DNA of 64,000 nucleotides from CALMFG01 sp963674805 (GCA_963674805.2 CAXXNY010000026.1:62001-126000); one strand, 5' to 3'; counted from the stretch's first letter, positions 53,214 to 62,708 are shown. The notes: generated by a model from the letters alone, not told the origin. Translations and numbers: made by a program.

Positions 53214-54285
53214 GGCTTACCGTTCCTTTCATTAAATCGATGAATGCATCAAAGAGATACGCGGTATCCTCCGGCCCGGGTGCTGCTTCGGGGTGAAACT
53301 GCACACTGAAAACCGGCATGTTTTTATAAATAATGCCCTCTATTGTCCCGTCATTCCAGTTGACATGTGAAACTTTCATATTTTTAGGCAGATTACTATC
53401 GTTGACCGTATACCCGTGATTTTGTGAGGTGATATAAACGCGGTCGTGGGCTAAATCCTTCACCGGATGGTTGGCGCCACGGTGTCCGTATTTTAGCTTT
53501 GATGTTGTCGCGCCCTGTGCCAAAGCCAGTAATTGGTGACCGAGGCAGATGCCGAAAATCGGGATGTTACCCATTAAACCCCGAATATTTTGAATGATTT
53601 CGATGTTATCTTCCGGGTCTCCCGGCCCGTTGGTCAGCATTAATCCGTCAAAGCTTTGCTTTAAGATATCTTTCGGCGCTGTTCTCGCCGGCAGAACCGT
53701 CAGCTTGCATCCCCGTTTATCCAGCGAACGTAAGATATTGCGCTTGAGCCCAAAGTCCAGTACCGCTACATTGTAACCGCTGTCTTTTTTATCGGTATTA
53801 TAAATATACGGCTCCTTACAGGTCACCGTATCGACTGGATTCTTGCATGTATACCGGCTGATCGCCGCAAGCTGCTCCGGCGAAGGCCTTTCCTTTGAAA
53901 TCATGCCGCGCATGACGCCTTCCTCACGCACCACCCTTGTCAGTGCGCGCGTATCAATGTTGCAAATGCCGGATATGTTATTTTCAATCAGATATGAGTC
54001 CAAATCGCTTTCCGAAAAGAAATTATTCGGGAAGTCACAAAGTTCCCGCACGATAAACCCTTTAACCTGCGGGTGCGCCGATTCAGGATCGTTTTGGTTC
54101 ACCCCATAGTTCCCGATCAACGGATAGGTCATGGTTACGATTTGTCCGCAATATGAAGGGTCGGTCAAGACCTCCTGATATCCGGTCATGCCCGTATTAA
54201 ACACGACTTCACCGACCACATCGGCTTTGACGCCGAAGAGATCGCCTTCGAAGGTTTTTCCGTCTTCCAGTGTCAGATATGCCAT
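53200..54285 (-). CDS. carA: Carbamoyl-phosphate synthase small subunit
   Basis: This 361-residue glutaminase subunit supplies ammonia to CarB. The class I glutamine amidotransferase triad is visible: Cys in IFGICLGHQLLAL, and His and Glu in VQFHPEAAPGPED. The N-terminal small domain begins LTLEDGKTFEGDLFG. Confidence 0.97.
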   Translation of the reverse strand: MAYLTLEDGKTFEGDLFGVKADVVGEVVFNTGMTGYQEVLTDPSYCGQIVTMTYPLIGNYGVNQNDPESAHPQVKGFIVRELCDFPNNFFSESDLDSYLIENNISGICNIDTRALTRVVREEGVMRGMISKERPSPEQLAAISRYTCKNPVDTVTCKEPYIYNTDKKDSGYNVAVLDFGLKRNILRSLDKRGCKLTVLPARTAPKDILKQSFDGLMLTNGPGDPEDNIEIIQNIRGLMGNIPIFGICLGHQLLALAQGATTSKLKYGHRGANHPVKDLAHDRVYITSQNHGYTVNDSNLPKNMKVSHVNWNDGTIEGIIYKNMPVFSVQFHPEAAPGPEDTAYLFDAFIDLMKGTVSHAAE

Positions 54286-54296
54286 TTAATTCTCCA

Positions 54297-55223
54297 TTAT
54301 TTCTTATCGGCCTGTTCCAGCGCCGATTCTAGGTCTTTTTTCATATCGATGACCGCAGCCCTTGCCGCGAGTTCAAAGCTTAAAGTGTGATATTCCGGCT
54401 TTTTATAAGCCAGTAAGATGCCGCGCGAGGAGTTTACCACTGCACCGCCGCCGCTTTTATCGAATGCCGCCGCCACATCATTGCCGCCCGCACCCTGTGC
54501 GCCGTAACCCGGTATCAGCAGGAATATATTCGGATAATTATCACGGATTTCACTCAGCTGTTCGGTATAGGTTGCACCGACAACTGCGCCGACTTTAGAA
54601 TACCCGCTCTTGCCGATAAAGGGCTCTCCCCAGCTTTCAACCAAGTCCGCGACATGCAGGTACATTGATTTGCCATCCGATTCTTTATCCTGAAACTCAC
54701 CCGACGACGGGTTAGACGTTTTCACCAGAACGAATATGCCTTTACTGGTATGTACCATATCGTCCAGGAATGGTTTAATACCGTCTGTACCCAAGTAAGG
54801 ATTCACCGTTAAGATATCCGCATCAAATGCGTGGTGTATCTTGCCTGCGGCTTCCACACCGCTGAGAAATGCCGCCGAATAGGCCGCCGCTGTCGAGCCG
54901 ATGTCGTTTCGCTTTGCGTCACAAATGACGATCAGCCCGCGCATCTTAGCGTAGTCGATCGTCTCCTTATAGGCTTTTAATCCCAAATATCCGTATTTCT
55001 CATAATAGGCAATCTGCAGCTTTACCGCCGGAACGACGTCATCAATTTCATCGATAATCGCCTTGTTAAACTTTAAGATGTCTTCACTGATGGTTAAAAA
55101 CGGATCATTCTCGTTCAGTTCTGTCCGAAAATATTCGGGTAAATAACTGTAGTCCGTATCTAATCCCACGCATATAGGGGCCTTCAGCTCCTTGATTCGC
55201 TGGTTCAATAAATCAAAAACCAT
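54297..55223 (-). CDS. pyrF: Orotidine-5'-phosphate decarboxylase, type 2 (long form)
   Basis: This 308-residue enzyme makes UMP. The catalytic Lys-x-x-Asp set is in VICDAKRNDIGSTAAAY. The length and the LIPGYGAQGAGG phosphate loop identify the subtype 2 long form found in mycobacteria and some Clostridia, not the roughly 240-residue Bacillus form. It lies between pyrC and carA, unlike the B. subtilis order. Confidence 0.95.
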   Translation of the reverse strand: MVFDLLNQRIKELKAPICVGLDTDYSYLPEYFRTELNENDPFLTISEDILKFNKAIIDEIDDVVPAVKLQIAYYEKYGYLGLKAYKETIDYAKMRGLIVICDAKRNDIGSTAAAYSAAFLSGVEAAGKIHHAFDADILTVNPYLGTDGIKPFLDDMVHTSKGIFVLVKTSNPSSGEFQDKESDGKSMYLHVADLVESWGEPFIGKSGYSKVGAVVGATYTEQLSEIRDNYPNIFLLIPGYGAQGAGGNDVAAAFDKSGGGAVVNSSRGILLAYKKPEYHTLSFELAARAAVIDMKKDLESALEQADKK

Positions 55224-55225
55224 GG

Positions 55226-56488
55226 TTACTCCTTATACTTAATATCGCCGTTTACAATAGTGTATTTCACTTTACCTTTCAGCGTCTTTCCGATGAAGGG
55301 TGAATTTTTGCCTTTTGACACCATGTCTTCCGCATTAAACACATAGCTTTCATTCGGGTCAAACAACGTTATATCAGCCGTCTGTTCCGGCTTGATTGCG
55401 CCGCCTTCAATCCCTAAAATTCTCGCCGGATTCACACTGGTTAGCGCCACAATCTTTTCTATTGTGATGCCTTTTTCTAATAAATTGGTGACCATCAGCG
55501 ACAGTGCCGATTCAAATCCGCTGATGCCGAACGCTGCCATATCATACTCAACATTCTTTTCATCGGCATGGTGCGGGGCATGGTCAGTTGCAATCGCGTC
55601 GATTGTACCGTCTTTTAACGCATCAATGACCGCGGCGACGTCGTCTTTTGTTCTCAGCGGCGGCTTGACTTTTGTGTTTGAATCATATCCTTCAACCCAG
55701 GAATCGTCCGCGCTGAAATAATGCGGCATGGTTTCGCATGTGATTTTCACCCCGCGTTTTTTTGCAGCCCGGATCAGTTCCAGCGCACCGCGCGTTGAAA
55801 CATGCGCAATATGAATCCGCGCATCAAGCGATTCGGCCAGCGCAATATCACGCGCAATCATGGTTTCTTCGGCCGCGCGGGATATACCGCGCAATCCAAG
55901 TACCGATGCGTAGTACCCTTCGTTCATGACTCCGTCTGCGGTGATATTTAAATCTTCGCAGTGCAGGGTTAACAGCGCTCCGAAGGTCTTGGCATAATTC
56001 AGTGCATTACGCATCATATTACCGTCGGATACCGGCTTCCCGTCATCGGTAAACGCCGCCGCACCCGCACGCAGCAGTTCATCCATTTCGGTCAGGGCTT
56101 TGCCGTTAAGCCCCTGCGTAATCGCGGCCGTGGGCAGTATTTTGCATAAGTTGACTTCCGCCGCACGATGTTTGATATAGCGGACAAGCGACGCATTATC
56201 GATTACCGGCTCGGTATTCGGCATGCACATGACGGTAGTGAATCCGCCTTTTACCGCCGCCTTTGAACCGGATAATATATCTTCTTTATACTCCTGTCCC
56301 GGTTCTCTTAGGTGGCAATGCATATCAATCATGCCGGGTATAGCGGTAAGTCCGGCTGCATCGATTACCTTTGCTTTACTGTTCTCAATACCAGCCTTTA
56401 CATCAACGATTTTGTTTTTTTCAATTAAGATATCCGCGTCTACAGCGCCGTCGGCATTAACGATATGTGCATTTTTAATCAACAGCAT
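55226..56488 (-). CDS. pyrC: Dihydroorotase
   Basis: This 420-residue zinc amidohydrolase (class I) cyclises carbamoyl aspartate. Metal sites: DMHCHLREPGQEYKED, LHCEDLN, HIAHVSTRGALEL and IATDHAPHH. It overlaps the pyrB end by 14 bases. Confidence 0.96.
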   Translation of the reverse strand: MLLIKNAHIVNADGAVDADILIEKNKIVDVKAGIENSKAKVIDAAGLTAIPGMIDMHCHLREPGQEYKEDILSGSKAAVKGGFTTVMCMPNTEPVIDNASLVRYIKHRAAEVNLCKILPTAAITQGLNGKALTEMDELLRAGAAAFTDDGKPVSDGNMMRNALNYAKTFGALLTLHCEDLNITADGVMNEGYYASVLGLRGISRAAEETMIARDIALAESLDARIHIAHVSTRGALELIRAAKKRGVKITCETMPHYFSADDSWVEGYDSNTKVKPPLRTKDDVAAVIDALKDGTIDAIATDHAPHHADEKNVEYDMAAFGISGFESALSLMVTNLLEKGITIEKIVALTSVNPARILGIEGGAIKPEQTADITLFDPNESYVFNAEDMVSKGKNSPFIGKTLKGKVKYTIVNGDIKYKE

Positions 56489-57410
56489 CTTTTTTCCTCC
56501 GCGTTAAGAGATATAACAGCGCCATTCTGATAGCGACACCGTTTGTCACCTGTTCGTTAATGACCGACCGGTCGTGGTCGATAATATCAGAGTTCATTTC
56601 AACGCCGCGGTTAACCGGGCCCGGATGCATAATCAGCGCATTGTCTTTGGCAAGCGCCAGCACTTCCCGGCTGATGCCGTACAACGCGTTATATTCCCGG
56701 ATAGTCGGGAGCAGTCCTGATTTTTGGCGTTCCAGCTGTAAGCGAAGTCCCATGACGACATCTGCGTCTTTGACCGCCTGCCTAACGTCAGTAGTGATGA
56801 CTGCGCCGGTTTTTTCTATTTCTATAGGCATCAGGGTCATGGGTGCGCACAGCGTTACTGATGCGCCCATTTTCTGCAGCCCGAACAGATTGGAACGTGC
56901 GACACGGCTGTGCAGGATATCTCCGACAATCGCGACTTTCAGCCCTTCAAGCGTGCCCAGTTTCTCTTTCATCGTATACATATCCAAAAGTGCCTGGGTC
57001 GGATGCTCGTGCATGCCGTCGCCCGCATTAATCACGCTTGCCGATATGTGCTTTGCCAGCAGATTCGGCGCTCCGCTCATCGGGTGGCGCATGATGACGA
57101 TATCAACGCCCATGGCTTCCAGCGTTTTCCCCGTATCAATAAGGGTTTCACCTTTTTGAACACTTGATGAAGAAGCGGCAATTGCGCTGACCGACGCTCC
57201 CAAGTATTTCCCTGCGAGATCAAATGACATTTTAGTGCGCGTGCTGTTTTCATAAAACAGTGTCACAACCGACCTGCCCTGCAGCTGCGGCATCTTTTTG
57301 ACATTCTGTTTTAAGTATTCTTTCATCGACTGCGCGGCATCCAGAATCTCGGTAATCTCTTCTTTTGTTACATCCTTAAGGCCAATAAGGTCCTTTGATT
57401 TGAGTGGCAT
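56475..57410 (-). CDS. pyrB: Aspartate carbamoyltransferase
   Basis: This enzyme of about 311 residues joins carbamoyl phosphate and aspartate. The ATG at 57410 has a GGAGAG site; an earlier in-frame start would overlap pyrR and add an unlike leader. Motifs: FYENSTRTKMSFDLAGKYLG (carbamoyl phosphate), HPTQALLDMYT, and MHPGPVNRGVEM. No PyrI regulatory subunit is present. Confidence 0.96.
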   Translation of the reverse strand: MPLKSKDLIGLKDVTKEEITEILDAAQSMKEYLKQNVKKMPQLQGRSVVTLFYENSTRTKMSFDLAGKYLGASVSAIAASSSSVQKGETLIDTGKTLEAMGVDIVIMRHPMSGAPNLLAKHISASVINAGDGMHEHPTQALLDMYTMKEKLGTLEGLKVAIVGDILHSRVARSNLFGLQKMGASVTLCAPMTLMPIEIEKTGAVITTDVRQAVKDADVVMGLRLQLERQKSGLLPTIREYNALYGISREVLALAKDNALIMHPGPVNRGVEMNSDIIDHDRSVINEQVTNGVAIRMALLYLLTRRKKDAVD

Positions 57411-57450
57411 GTTTCTCTCCGGTTTATCCTGATAATAAAAATCCCTTTGC

Positions 57451-57999
57451 TTATGAAAGGGAAAGGCTGTCGTCGGTGATGACGACCATGTCTTCACCGT
57501 CTATCTCATTCACCATGACGTGAACAATTTCATTTTTTGAGGTCGGCACGTTCTTGCCGACAAAATCCGCCCGTATCGGGAGTTCCCTGTGTCCGCGGTC
57601 AACCATAACCGCAAACTTAATGCATGATGGCCTTCCCATATCCATCAGCGCATCGATCGCCGCCCTGCCGGTACGTCCGGTATATAACACATCGTCAACC
57701 ATAACGACGGTTTTATCCTGAATACTGAATGGTACATCGGTTCCGTTTATAATCGGGTGATCTGAGAGCAGAGATAAATCATCGCGATAAAACGTGATAT
57801 CCAAAATACCGACAGGGATATCGGCGGATTCGAACTGCTTAATATAGCCGGCAATCTGATTTGCCAGCGGAACGCCGCGGCGCTGTATACCCACAATCAG
57901 TAAATCAGTCAAGCCGCATTTCTCAATAATCTCGTGAGCAATGCGCTTGAGCGCACGTTCCATATCCTGTTTTTCCATGATTTTTGCTTTGTATTGCAT
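57451..57999 (-). CDS. pyrR: Pyrimidine operon attenuator / uracil phosphoribosyltransferase PyrR
   Basis: This 182-residue RNA-binding regulator terminates pyr transcription when UMP is high. The PRPP motif VVMVDDVLYTGRT and the basic GIQRRGVPLA segment are present. It is the first gene of the operon and follows an attenuator of the expected kind. Autoregulation is therefore expected. Confidence 0.95.
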   Translation of the reverse strand: MQYKAKIMEKQDMERALKRIAHEIIEKCGLTDLLIVGIQRRGVPLANQIAGYIKQFESADIPVGILDITFYRDDLSLLSDHPIINGTDVPFSIQDKTVVMVDDVLYTGRTGRAAIDALMDMGRPSCIKFAVMVDRGHRELPIRADFVGKNVPTSKNEIVHVMVNEIDGEDMVVITDDSLSLS

Positions 58000-58010
58000 C
58001 TTACACCTAT

Positions 58011-58152
58011 AAAATAAAACCCCTGCGGATACGCAAGGGATAATAAACGATTATCTCAAACAGCGCTTCTTAGCGATACGCTGTATATGACGGTCTATAT
58101 TCCTTTGGTATCTCTGTACCGAATTAAGGTTTCTTTTCTGCTGTAGCGTATC
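58011..58152 (-). promoter_or_regulatory. PyrR-dependent attenuator of the pyr operon
   Basis: Read on the minus strand: an anti-antiterminator stem GATACGCT/AGCGTATC (plus 58145-58152 with 58075-58082) encloses a PyrR-like loop, GGTACAGAGATACC (plus 58107-58120). A competing hairpin ACAGCG/CGCTGT (plus 58079-58084 with 58060-58065) reuses part of that stem. A terminator CCCTTGCG/CGCAGGGG plus T tract (plus 58011-58039) precedes pyrR. Confidence 0.75.
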
Positions 58153-58190
58153 ATATCTTAAAAAAGAAATCAACTGTTTTATAAAATATA

Positions 58191-58215
58191 AATAAAAACT
58201 CCGGTATACGGAGTT
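58191..58215 (-). terminator. Terminator of rnpB
   Basis: A 7-bp stem AACTCCG/CGGAGTT (58197-58203 with 58209-58215) is followed on the minus strand by TTTTATT. Confidence 0.75.
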
Positions 58216-58221
58216 AATAAA

Positions 58222-58556
58222 GTTTTAAGACAAGCCTGTAAGCCGAGTTCTGTTTAAAACGATCATCTATCTAGGCGCATTGTTACCAATGCGCTCAAGC
58301 GATTACAAAGGGCGTAGCGGGTACTATTAAATGCCCTCATACCAATCTTGCACCAGATGGGGTTTACATATACAAACCATGTCACCATGGTCCAGGTGGG
58401 CTCTTACCCCGCCTTTCCATCCTTACCCAAAAGGGCGGTTTATTTCTGTTGCACTTTCCTTAGAGTCGCCTCCACTGGACGTTATCCAGCATCCTTACCC
58501 TGCGGTGCTCGGACTTTCCTCGGCCAAAGGCCGCGATCGTTCAGCTTGCTTAAAAC
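58222..58556 (-). ncRNA. rnpB: RNase P RNA
   Basis: Universal RNase P elements are present on the minus strand: GAGGAAAGTCCGAGC near the 5' end and ACAGAACTCGGCTTAC near the 3' end. The ends pair as P1 (GTTTTAAG/CTTAAAAC). Length is about 335 bases. The 5' end is only three bases after the stop of the zinc-ribbon gene. Confidence 0.95.
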
Positions 58557-58559
58557 AAA

Positions 58560-59297
58560 TTATTTCTTTTTTTCATCTGCGATATAAATCAACCTGCCGC
58601 AGCTTTCGCAGTCGAGTATTTCGCCGTTTTTGACTTTTGTCAGCCGGCTGGTCGGAATGTTCATGTTGCATCCCGGGCAGGTGTTGTCCTTGACCATGAC
58701 AATCGGCATACTGAGGCTTTTTTTGATGCTCTTATACCGTTTAATCAACGTTGCATCCACGCCTTTTTCCGCCGATGCCAATTCTTTTTTTAACGATTCA
58801 ACTTCGGGTTCGCTGTCTTTAATCTCAAGGTCATGCTTCTGCTTGAGGTCAGCAAACTCCTTTTTCGCTTTGGTGACATTGACCAGTACTTCTTTCAGCT
58901 TGCCTTCCACGTTATCTGATGTTTCAATCACCTTTTCAAGACGCTTTTTTTGCTTTTGCAGCGCATCATAAAGCTTTTCCTGGTCCTGTACCAGGGTCTT
59001 AATATACGGCAGTTCGACCGAATCCATATCCTCGTCTTTTACCGCCTCATCGATTTCCTTTGACAGCAGCTTCATTTCGCCGGACAGCTTTACCAGCTGT
59101 TCACCCGCATCGTCTACATCGTTTTGCTTGACAATCAGGCTTTGTTCCAGCTTCTTAATCGCTTCCTGCTGTTTTTGCAGGTAATCGTGTATTTTGGCCA
59201 GACGCAGCCGCGTCGCCGTATTTCTCAGGCGTTCATTCACCTGTTCCAGTTTCAAATCAATCGTCTGGTAGTTAAATAGTTTCTCCAGTTTACTCAA
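58560..59297 (-). CDS. Coiled-coil protein with C4 zinc ribbon (COG1579-like)
   Basis: The start is taken as TTG at 59297 after a CAGGAGA site, giving 245 residues. Most of the protein (about 1-190) is an extended coiled coil rich in Lys, Glu and Leu. The C-terminus carries a zinc ribbon with CPGCNMNIP and CESCGRLIYI. This is the COG1579 group, found next to nif3 in many Firmicutes; its role is uncertain, with a nucleic-acid link proposed from context. rnpB follows at once. Confidence 0.88.
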   Translation of the reverse strand: MSKLEKLFNYQTIDLKLEQVNERLRNTATRLRLAKIHDYLQKQQEAIKKLEQSLIVKQNDVDDAGEQLVKLSGEMKLLSKEIDEAVKDEDMDSVELPYIKTLVQDQEKLYDALQKQKKRLEKVIETSDNVEGKLKEVLVNVTKAKKEFADLKQKHDLEIKDSEPEVESLKKELASAEKGVDATLIKRYKSIKKSLSMPIVMVKDNTCPGCNMNIPTSRLTKVKNGEILDCESCGRLIYIADEKKK

Positions 59298-59323
59298 ATT
59301 ATTCTCCTGTCTAACCGCTATTG

Positions 59324-60427
59324 TTACAATACCGCAATATACGGGCACTGCTCGGTTTTGCTCATGAAAACCGTCACATTAGATTTTAACCCATTCAGTG
59401 CGCCTTGTAAACGCCTATGCAAGGTTTTTACAAATTGTTTTTCTGTGTCATAATGCCCGGCTTCGATGATGACTAAACCGGCTTTTACTGCTTCAAGATA
59501 CTGGTGATGTTTGACTTCCCCGGTAATCAAAACATCCGCATCGGTTGATAACGCATCATATAACATATCACCGCCAGCACCGCATGAAACGGCGGCTTTT
59601 TCGACCAACCGGTCCATATCCCCTGCTACCTTGATAACTGCAGGCTGTATCGCTTCTTTTAACGTTAAAACTAGCTCTTCTACGGTAATCTTACTTGAGA
59701 ATCTACCCATTCTTCCGAGCGCCGTATTTTGTACCGGATTAATCAGCTGATAGACATCAATGACCGGCTCCTCATAGCTGTGTGCTTCCTTTATCTTCTC
59801 AAGCGCCGCTGAGATGTTTTCTTTCTGAATCAAGGTTTCGATTCGTATTTCCGGAACATTCTCCAGCCTGCCGACAGTGCCGACTGCCGGATTTGCATTA
59901 TTCAGCGGATAAAAACTCCCGATTCCGTCAGTGGTAAATGCACAGTCTTTATAATTGCCCATATGGCCGGCACCAATGTCCGACAGTGCTTTTCGAATAC
60001 GATGTTCATCGGATACCGGGCAGAAAACAACAATCTTTGCGTAGTCCTGCGTTTCTCCGGCTCCGAATCCGGTAATATCTTGAAGCCCGATCATCTCCGC
60101 AAGCTGCTGGTTTAATCCGTCCGGCGCCTTATCCATATTGGTATGCGCTGCGTAAAGGCTGATGCCGCGTTTGATTGCCATAAAAGCAATGTCATCCTGG
60201 CTCAGTCTGCTGAGTTTATTAAAGATCGGCGGATGGTGGGACACAATTAAATTGCATCCGAGCGTTTCTGCTTCATCCAATACTCCCGGTGTGACATCCA
60301 AGCAGACAAGAATGCTAGAAAATGCGTCTACGGCATCCACCAGCAGACCGCAGTTATCCCACGGCTCTGCCAATGAAAGGGGTGCAACTTCATTTAGAAT
60401 TTTTAAGACTTTTGACTTTTCAACCAT
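59324..60427 (-). CDS. Nif3-like dinuclear metal centre protein (DUF34)
   Basis: This 367-residue long-form member has the metal-binding motif SHHPPIF near the N-terminus, AAHTNMDKAPDGLN, and the C-terminal metal site ITGEVKHHQYLEA with GHYDTE. An inserted domain (about 120-240) is typical of the Firmicutes form. Function is unsettled; GTP cyclohydrolase I-type activity is only an annotation by similarity. It overlaps trmK by 25 bases. Confidence 0.92.
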   Translation of the reverse strand: MVEKSKVLKILNEVAPLSLAEPWDNCGLLVDAVDAFSSILVCLDVTPGVLDEAETLGCNLIVSHHPPIFNKLSRLSQDDIAFMAIKRGISLYAAHTNMDKAPDGLNQQLAEMIGLQDITGFGAGETQDYAKIVVFCPVSDEHRIRKALSDIGAGHMGNYKDCAFTTDGIGSFYPLNNANPAVGTVGRLENVPEIRIETLIQKENISAALEKIKEAHSYEEPVIDVYQLINPVQNTALGRMGRFSSKITVEELVLTLKEAIQPAVIKVAGDMDRLVEKAAVSCGAGGDMLYDALSTDADVLITGEVKHHQYLEAVKAGLVIIEAGHYDTEKQFVKTLHRRLQGALNGLKSNVTVFMSKTEQCPYIAVL

Positions 60428-61110
60428 GCTAAAGCCTCCTGATACTGCATTTTCCTGTCATTAAAGACCTGATAGGTTTTCATATTTCCCGGACTGTTAG
60501 CAATGCCGCGCATGGCGCGATTTGCCTGATTCAGTTTATGCCCTAAATACTCAATCAGCTCCGTTGTTTTGTACGATAATATCTGCCTGCCGATTTCTTT
60601 TTCAATCGGGCTTAATTCCTCCGGTTTTCCACGAACCGCTGATATAACCTGATAGAACTTTCCGTTCTGCTTGACCAATTTCTCGGCTTGTGAACTATAT
60701 TGGTTATGCATCATCCATTCGCGTACCATGGCTTCACGGTTATTCGGCGCCAGCACGAGATTAGGATGGATTGACAGCATTTCTTTGCCGTCCGATAGGA
60801 TACGCACCATCAGTTCACCGCCGACACCCGCGATAACAATGGTATCCGCTTCATTCTTTTTAAGCACAGACAATCCGTTGCCGACACGAAAATCAATCTG
60901 TTCAGATAAATCATATTGCCGGGCGAGCCTGACCGCCTTACTGAGCGAGGGCTGACTGATATCCGATGCAATAACACGTTTGGCCTTTCCATTTATTATC
61001 GCCAAAACAGATGTCTTTCCGTGGTCGCATCCAATATCCGCAAGGCATTCCGAAACCGGAATCATCTTTACAATCGTTTCAATACGTTTATCCGCTCTAA
61101 GTGTTTTCAT
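60403..61110 (-). CDS. trmK: tRNA (adenine(22)-N(1))-methyltransferase TrmK
   Basis: This protein of about 235 residues starts at the ATG at 61110. Motif I is LADIGCDHGKTSVLA, with VIASDISQPSL and the IVIAGVGGELMVRIL catalytic block, then a C-terminal helical domain. It methylates A22 of some tRNAs in B. subtilis. The dnaG-rpoD-trmK-nif3 order supports the name. Confidence 0.92.
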   Translation of the reverse strand: MKTLRADKRIETIVKMIPVSECLADIGCDHGKTSVLAIINGKAKRVIASDISQPSLSKAVRLARQYDLSEQIDFRVGNGLSVLKKNEADTIVIAGVGGELMVRILSDGKEMLSIHPNLVLAPNNREAMVREWMMHNQYSSQAEKLVKQNGKFYQVISAVRGKPEELSPIEKEIGRQILSYKTTELIEYLGHKLNQANRAMRGIANSPGNMKTYQVFNDRKMQYQEALAWLKSQKS

Positions 61111-61126
61111 CAATCACCGTTTGCAG

Positions 61127-61155
61127 AAAAAAGGCACATTTTTTAAAACGTGCCT
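61127..61155 (-). terminator. Terminator after rpoD
   Basis: On the minus strand AGGCAC/GTGCCT (plus 61150-61155 with 61132-61137) is followed by T6. It separates rpoD from trmK. Confidence 0.75.
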
Positions 61156-61172
61156 GTTATTCCGTTTCACTC

Positions 61173-62693
61173 TTATTCCAAAAAGTCTCTTAACTTTTTA
61201 GACCGGCTTGGGTGGCGCAGTTTCCTTAACGCCTTTGCTTCAATCTGCCGGATACGTTCCCGCGTAACCTGGAATTCACGGCCTACTTCTTCCAGGGTTC
61301 TTGCTCGCCCGTCTTCAAGCCCGAACCGCAGGGAGAGGACCTTTTCTTCCCTTGGCGTCAGCGTGTCCAGCACGTCCATCAACTGTTCTTTCAGCAGTGT
61401 GAATGCCGCGGCTTCCGCAGGAGCGGGCGCATCATCATCCGGAATAAAATCTCCGAGATGGCTGTCTTCCTCTTCACCGATCGGTGTTTCTAAAGATACC
61501 GGTTCCTGTGCAATCTTAATGATTTCACGCACTTTTTCTTCCGGTATATCCATTTCGCGTGCCACTTCGTCCGGCTGCGGATCCCTGCCGTAACGCTGTA
61601 ACAGCTGGCGGGAGACGCGAATCAGCTTGTTAATGGTCTCGACCATATGCACCGGAATACGAATCGTCCGCGCCTGGTCGGCAATCGCCCGCGTAATCGC
61701 CTGCCTGATCCACCATGTGGCATAGGTGCTGAACTTATACCCTTTTGTATAGTCGAATTTCTCGACTGCCTTAATCAGGCCTAAGTTCCCTTCCTGAATC
61801 AAATCAAGGAACAGCATGCCCCTGCCGACATAGCGTTTTGCGATGCTGACCACGAGTCTTAGGTTCGCTTCGGCCAGCTTGCGCTTAGCGGATTCATCGC
61901 CTTCGCCCATGCGCTTTGCAAGGTCCACTTCTTCCTCAGCGGTTAAAAGCGGCACTTTCCCGATCTCCTTTAGGTACATCCTGACCGGGTCGTCAATATT
62001 TACGCCTTCAGGTATCGATAAATCAAGCTTGCTTTCTTCCGCGTCATCGTCATTTTCATCACGGATTTCGTCTAATTCCTTCTCATCCGCTTCTTCGACG
62101 ACGTCGATTTTTGCTGATTCCAGCGCAATCAGAATACGATCCAGCGTTTCCGGTTTAATCGTATTCTCGTCCAGCGAATCATTGATTTGTTTATAAGTGA
62201 TCTTTCCGGTTTCTTTTCCTTCGTCGATCACTTTCTTTAACTTCGACTGCTGTTCATCACTAGAAAACTTATCAGCAATCAACTCTTCAAGCGACAATAC
62301 TTTGCTGTCTTTTTCTGCTGTTTTTGCCTGCTGATCATTTGGGTCTGTTTTCTTCTTTGAGCCTGCTGTATCTGCCATTGGTGCCTTTTCCTCTTTCTTT
62401 GCTGATTCTTTTGGTTTTGTTTCTTTTTTTACCGCATCCGCTTTTGAGCCGGTCGGTTTTGCTGCGGTTTTCTTATCGGCTGCCGGAGCCGGTTTTCTTG
62501 ATGTTGTTGTTTTCGTGCTTACAGCAGTTTTCTCCGCAGGTTTCTTTGCGGCGGTCGTCGCTGTTTTCTTTACCGTATCTTTTGCCGAAGCTGTAGCTTT
62601 TTTTGTTTCTGGCGTATCAATTTTCGCCGTGGGTTTCTTTGCCGGTTGTTTTTTTCCGGCGGTTTGTGTCCCCTTTGTTTTCTTTTCAGCCAA
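61173..62693 (-). CDS. rpoD: RNA polymerase sigma factor RpoD (SigA)
   Basis: This is the primary sigma factor. TTG at 62693 is preferred because the GGAAGG site would lie too close to a GTG at 62702; both are in frame. The first 130 or so residues are low-complexity Lys/Ala/Thr/Pro sequence. Region 1.1 follows, then regions 1.2-4: MRLV-like AEANLRLVVSIAKRYVGRG, IQEGNLGLIKAVEKFDYTKG, STYATWWIRQAITRAIADQ and the region 4 helix (TLEEVGREFQVTRERIRQIE). The large N-terminal extension is unusual for Firmicutes. It follows dnaG with a 15-base gap. Confidence 0.96.
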   Translation of the reverse strand: MAEKKTKGTQTAGKKQPAKKPTAKIDTPETKKATASAKDTVKKTATTAAKKPAEKTAVSTKTTTSRKPAPAADKKTAAKPTGSKADAVKKETKPKESAKKEEKAPMADTAGSKKKTDPNDQQAKTAEKDSKVLSLEELIADKFSSDEQQSKLKKVIDEGKETGKITYKQINDSLDENTIKPETLDRILIALESAKIDVVEEADEKELDEIRDENDDDAEESKLDLSIPEGVNIDDPVRMYLKEIGKVPLLTAEEEVDLAKRMGEGDESAKRKLAEANLRLVVSIAKRYVGRGMLFLDLIQEGNLGLIKAVEKFDYTKGYKFSTYATWWIRQAITRAIADQARTIRIPVHMVETINKLIRVSRQLLQRYGRDPQPDEVAREMDIPEEKVREIIKIAQEPVSLETPIGEEEDSHLGDFIPDDDAPAPAEAAAFTLLKEQLMDVLDTLTPREEKVLSLRFGLEDGRARTLEEVGREFQVTRERIRQIEAKALRKLRHPSRSKKLRDFLE

Positions 62694-62708
62694 TTTACTC
62701 ACCTTCCA

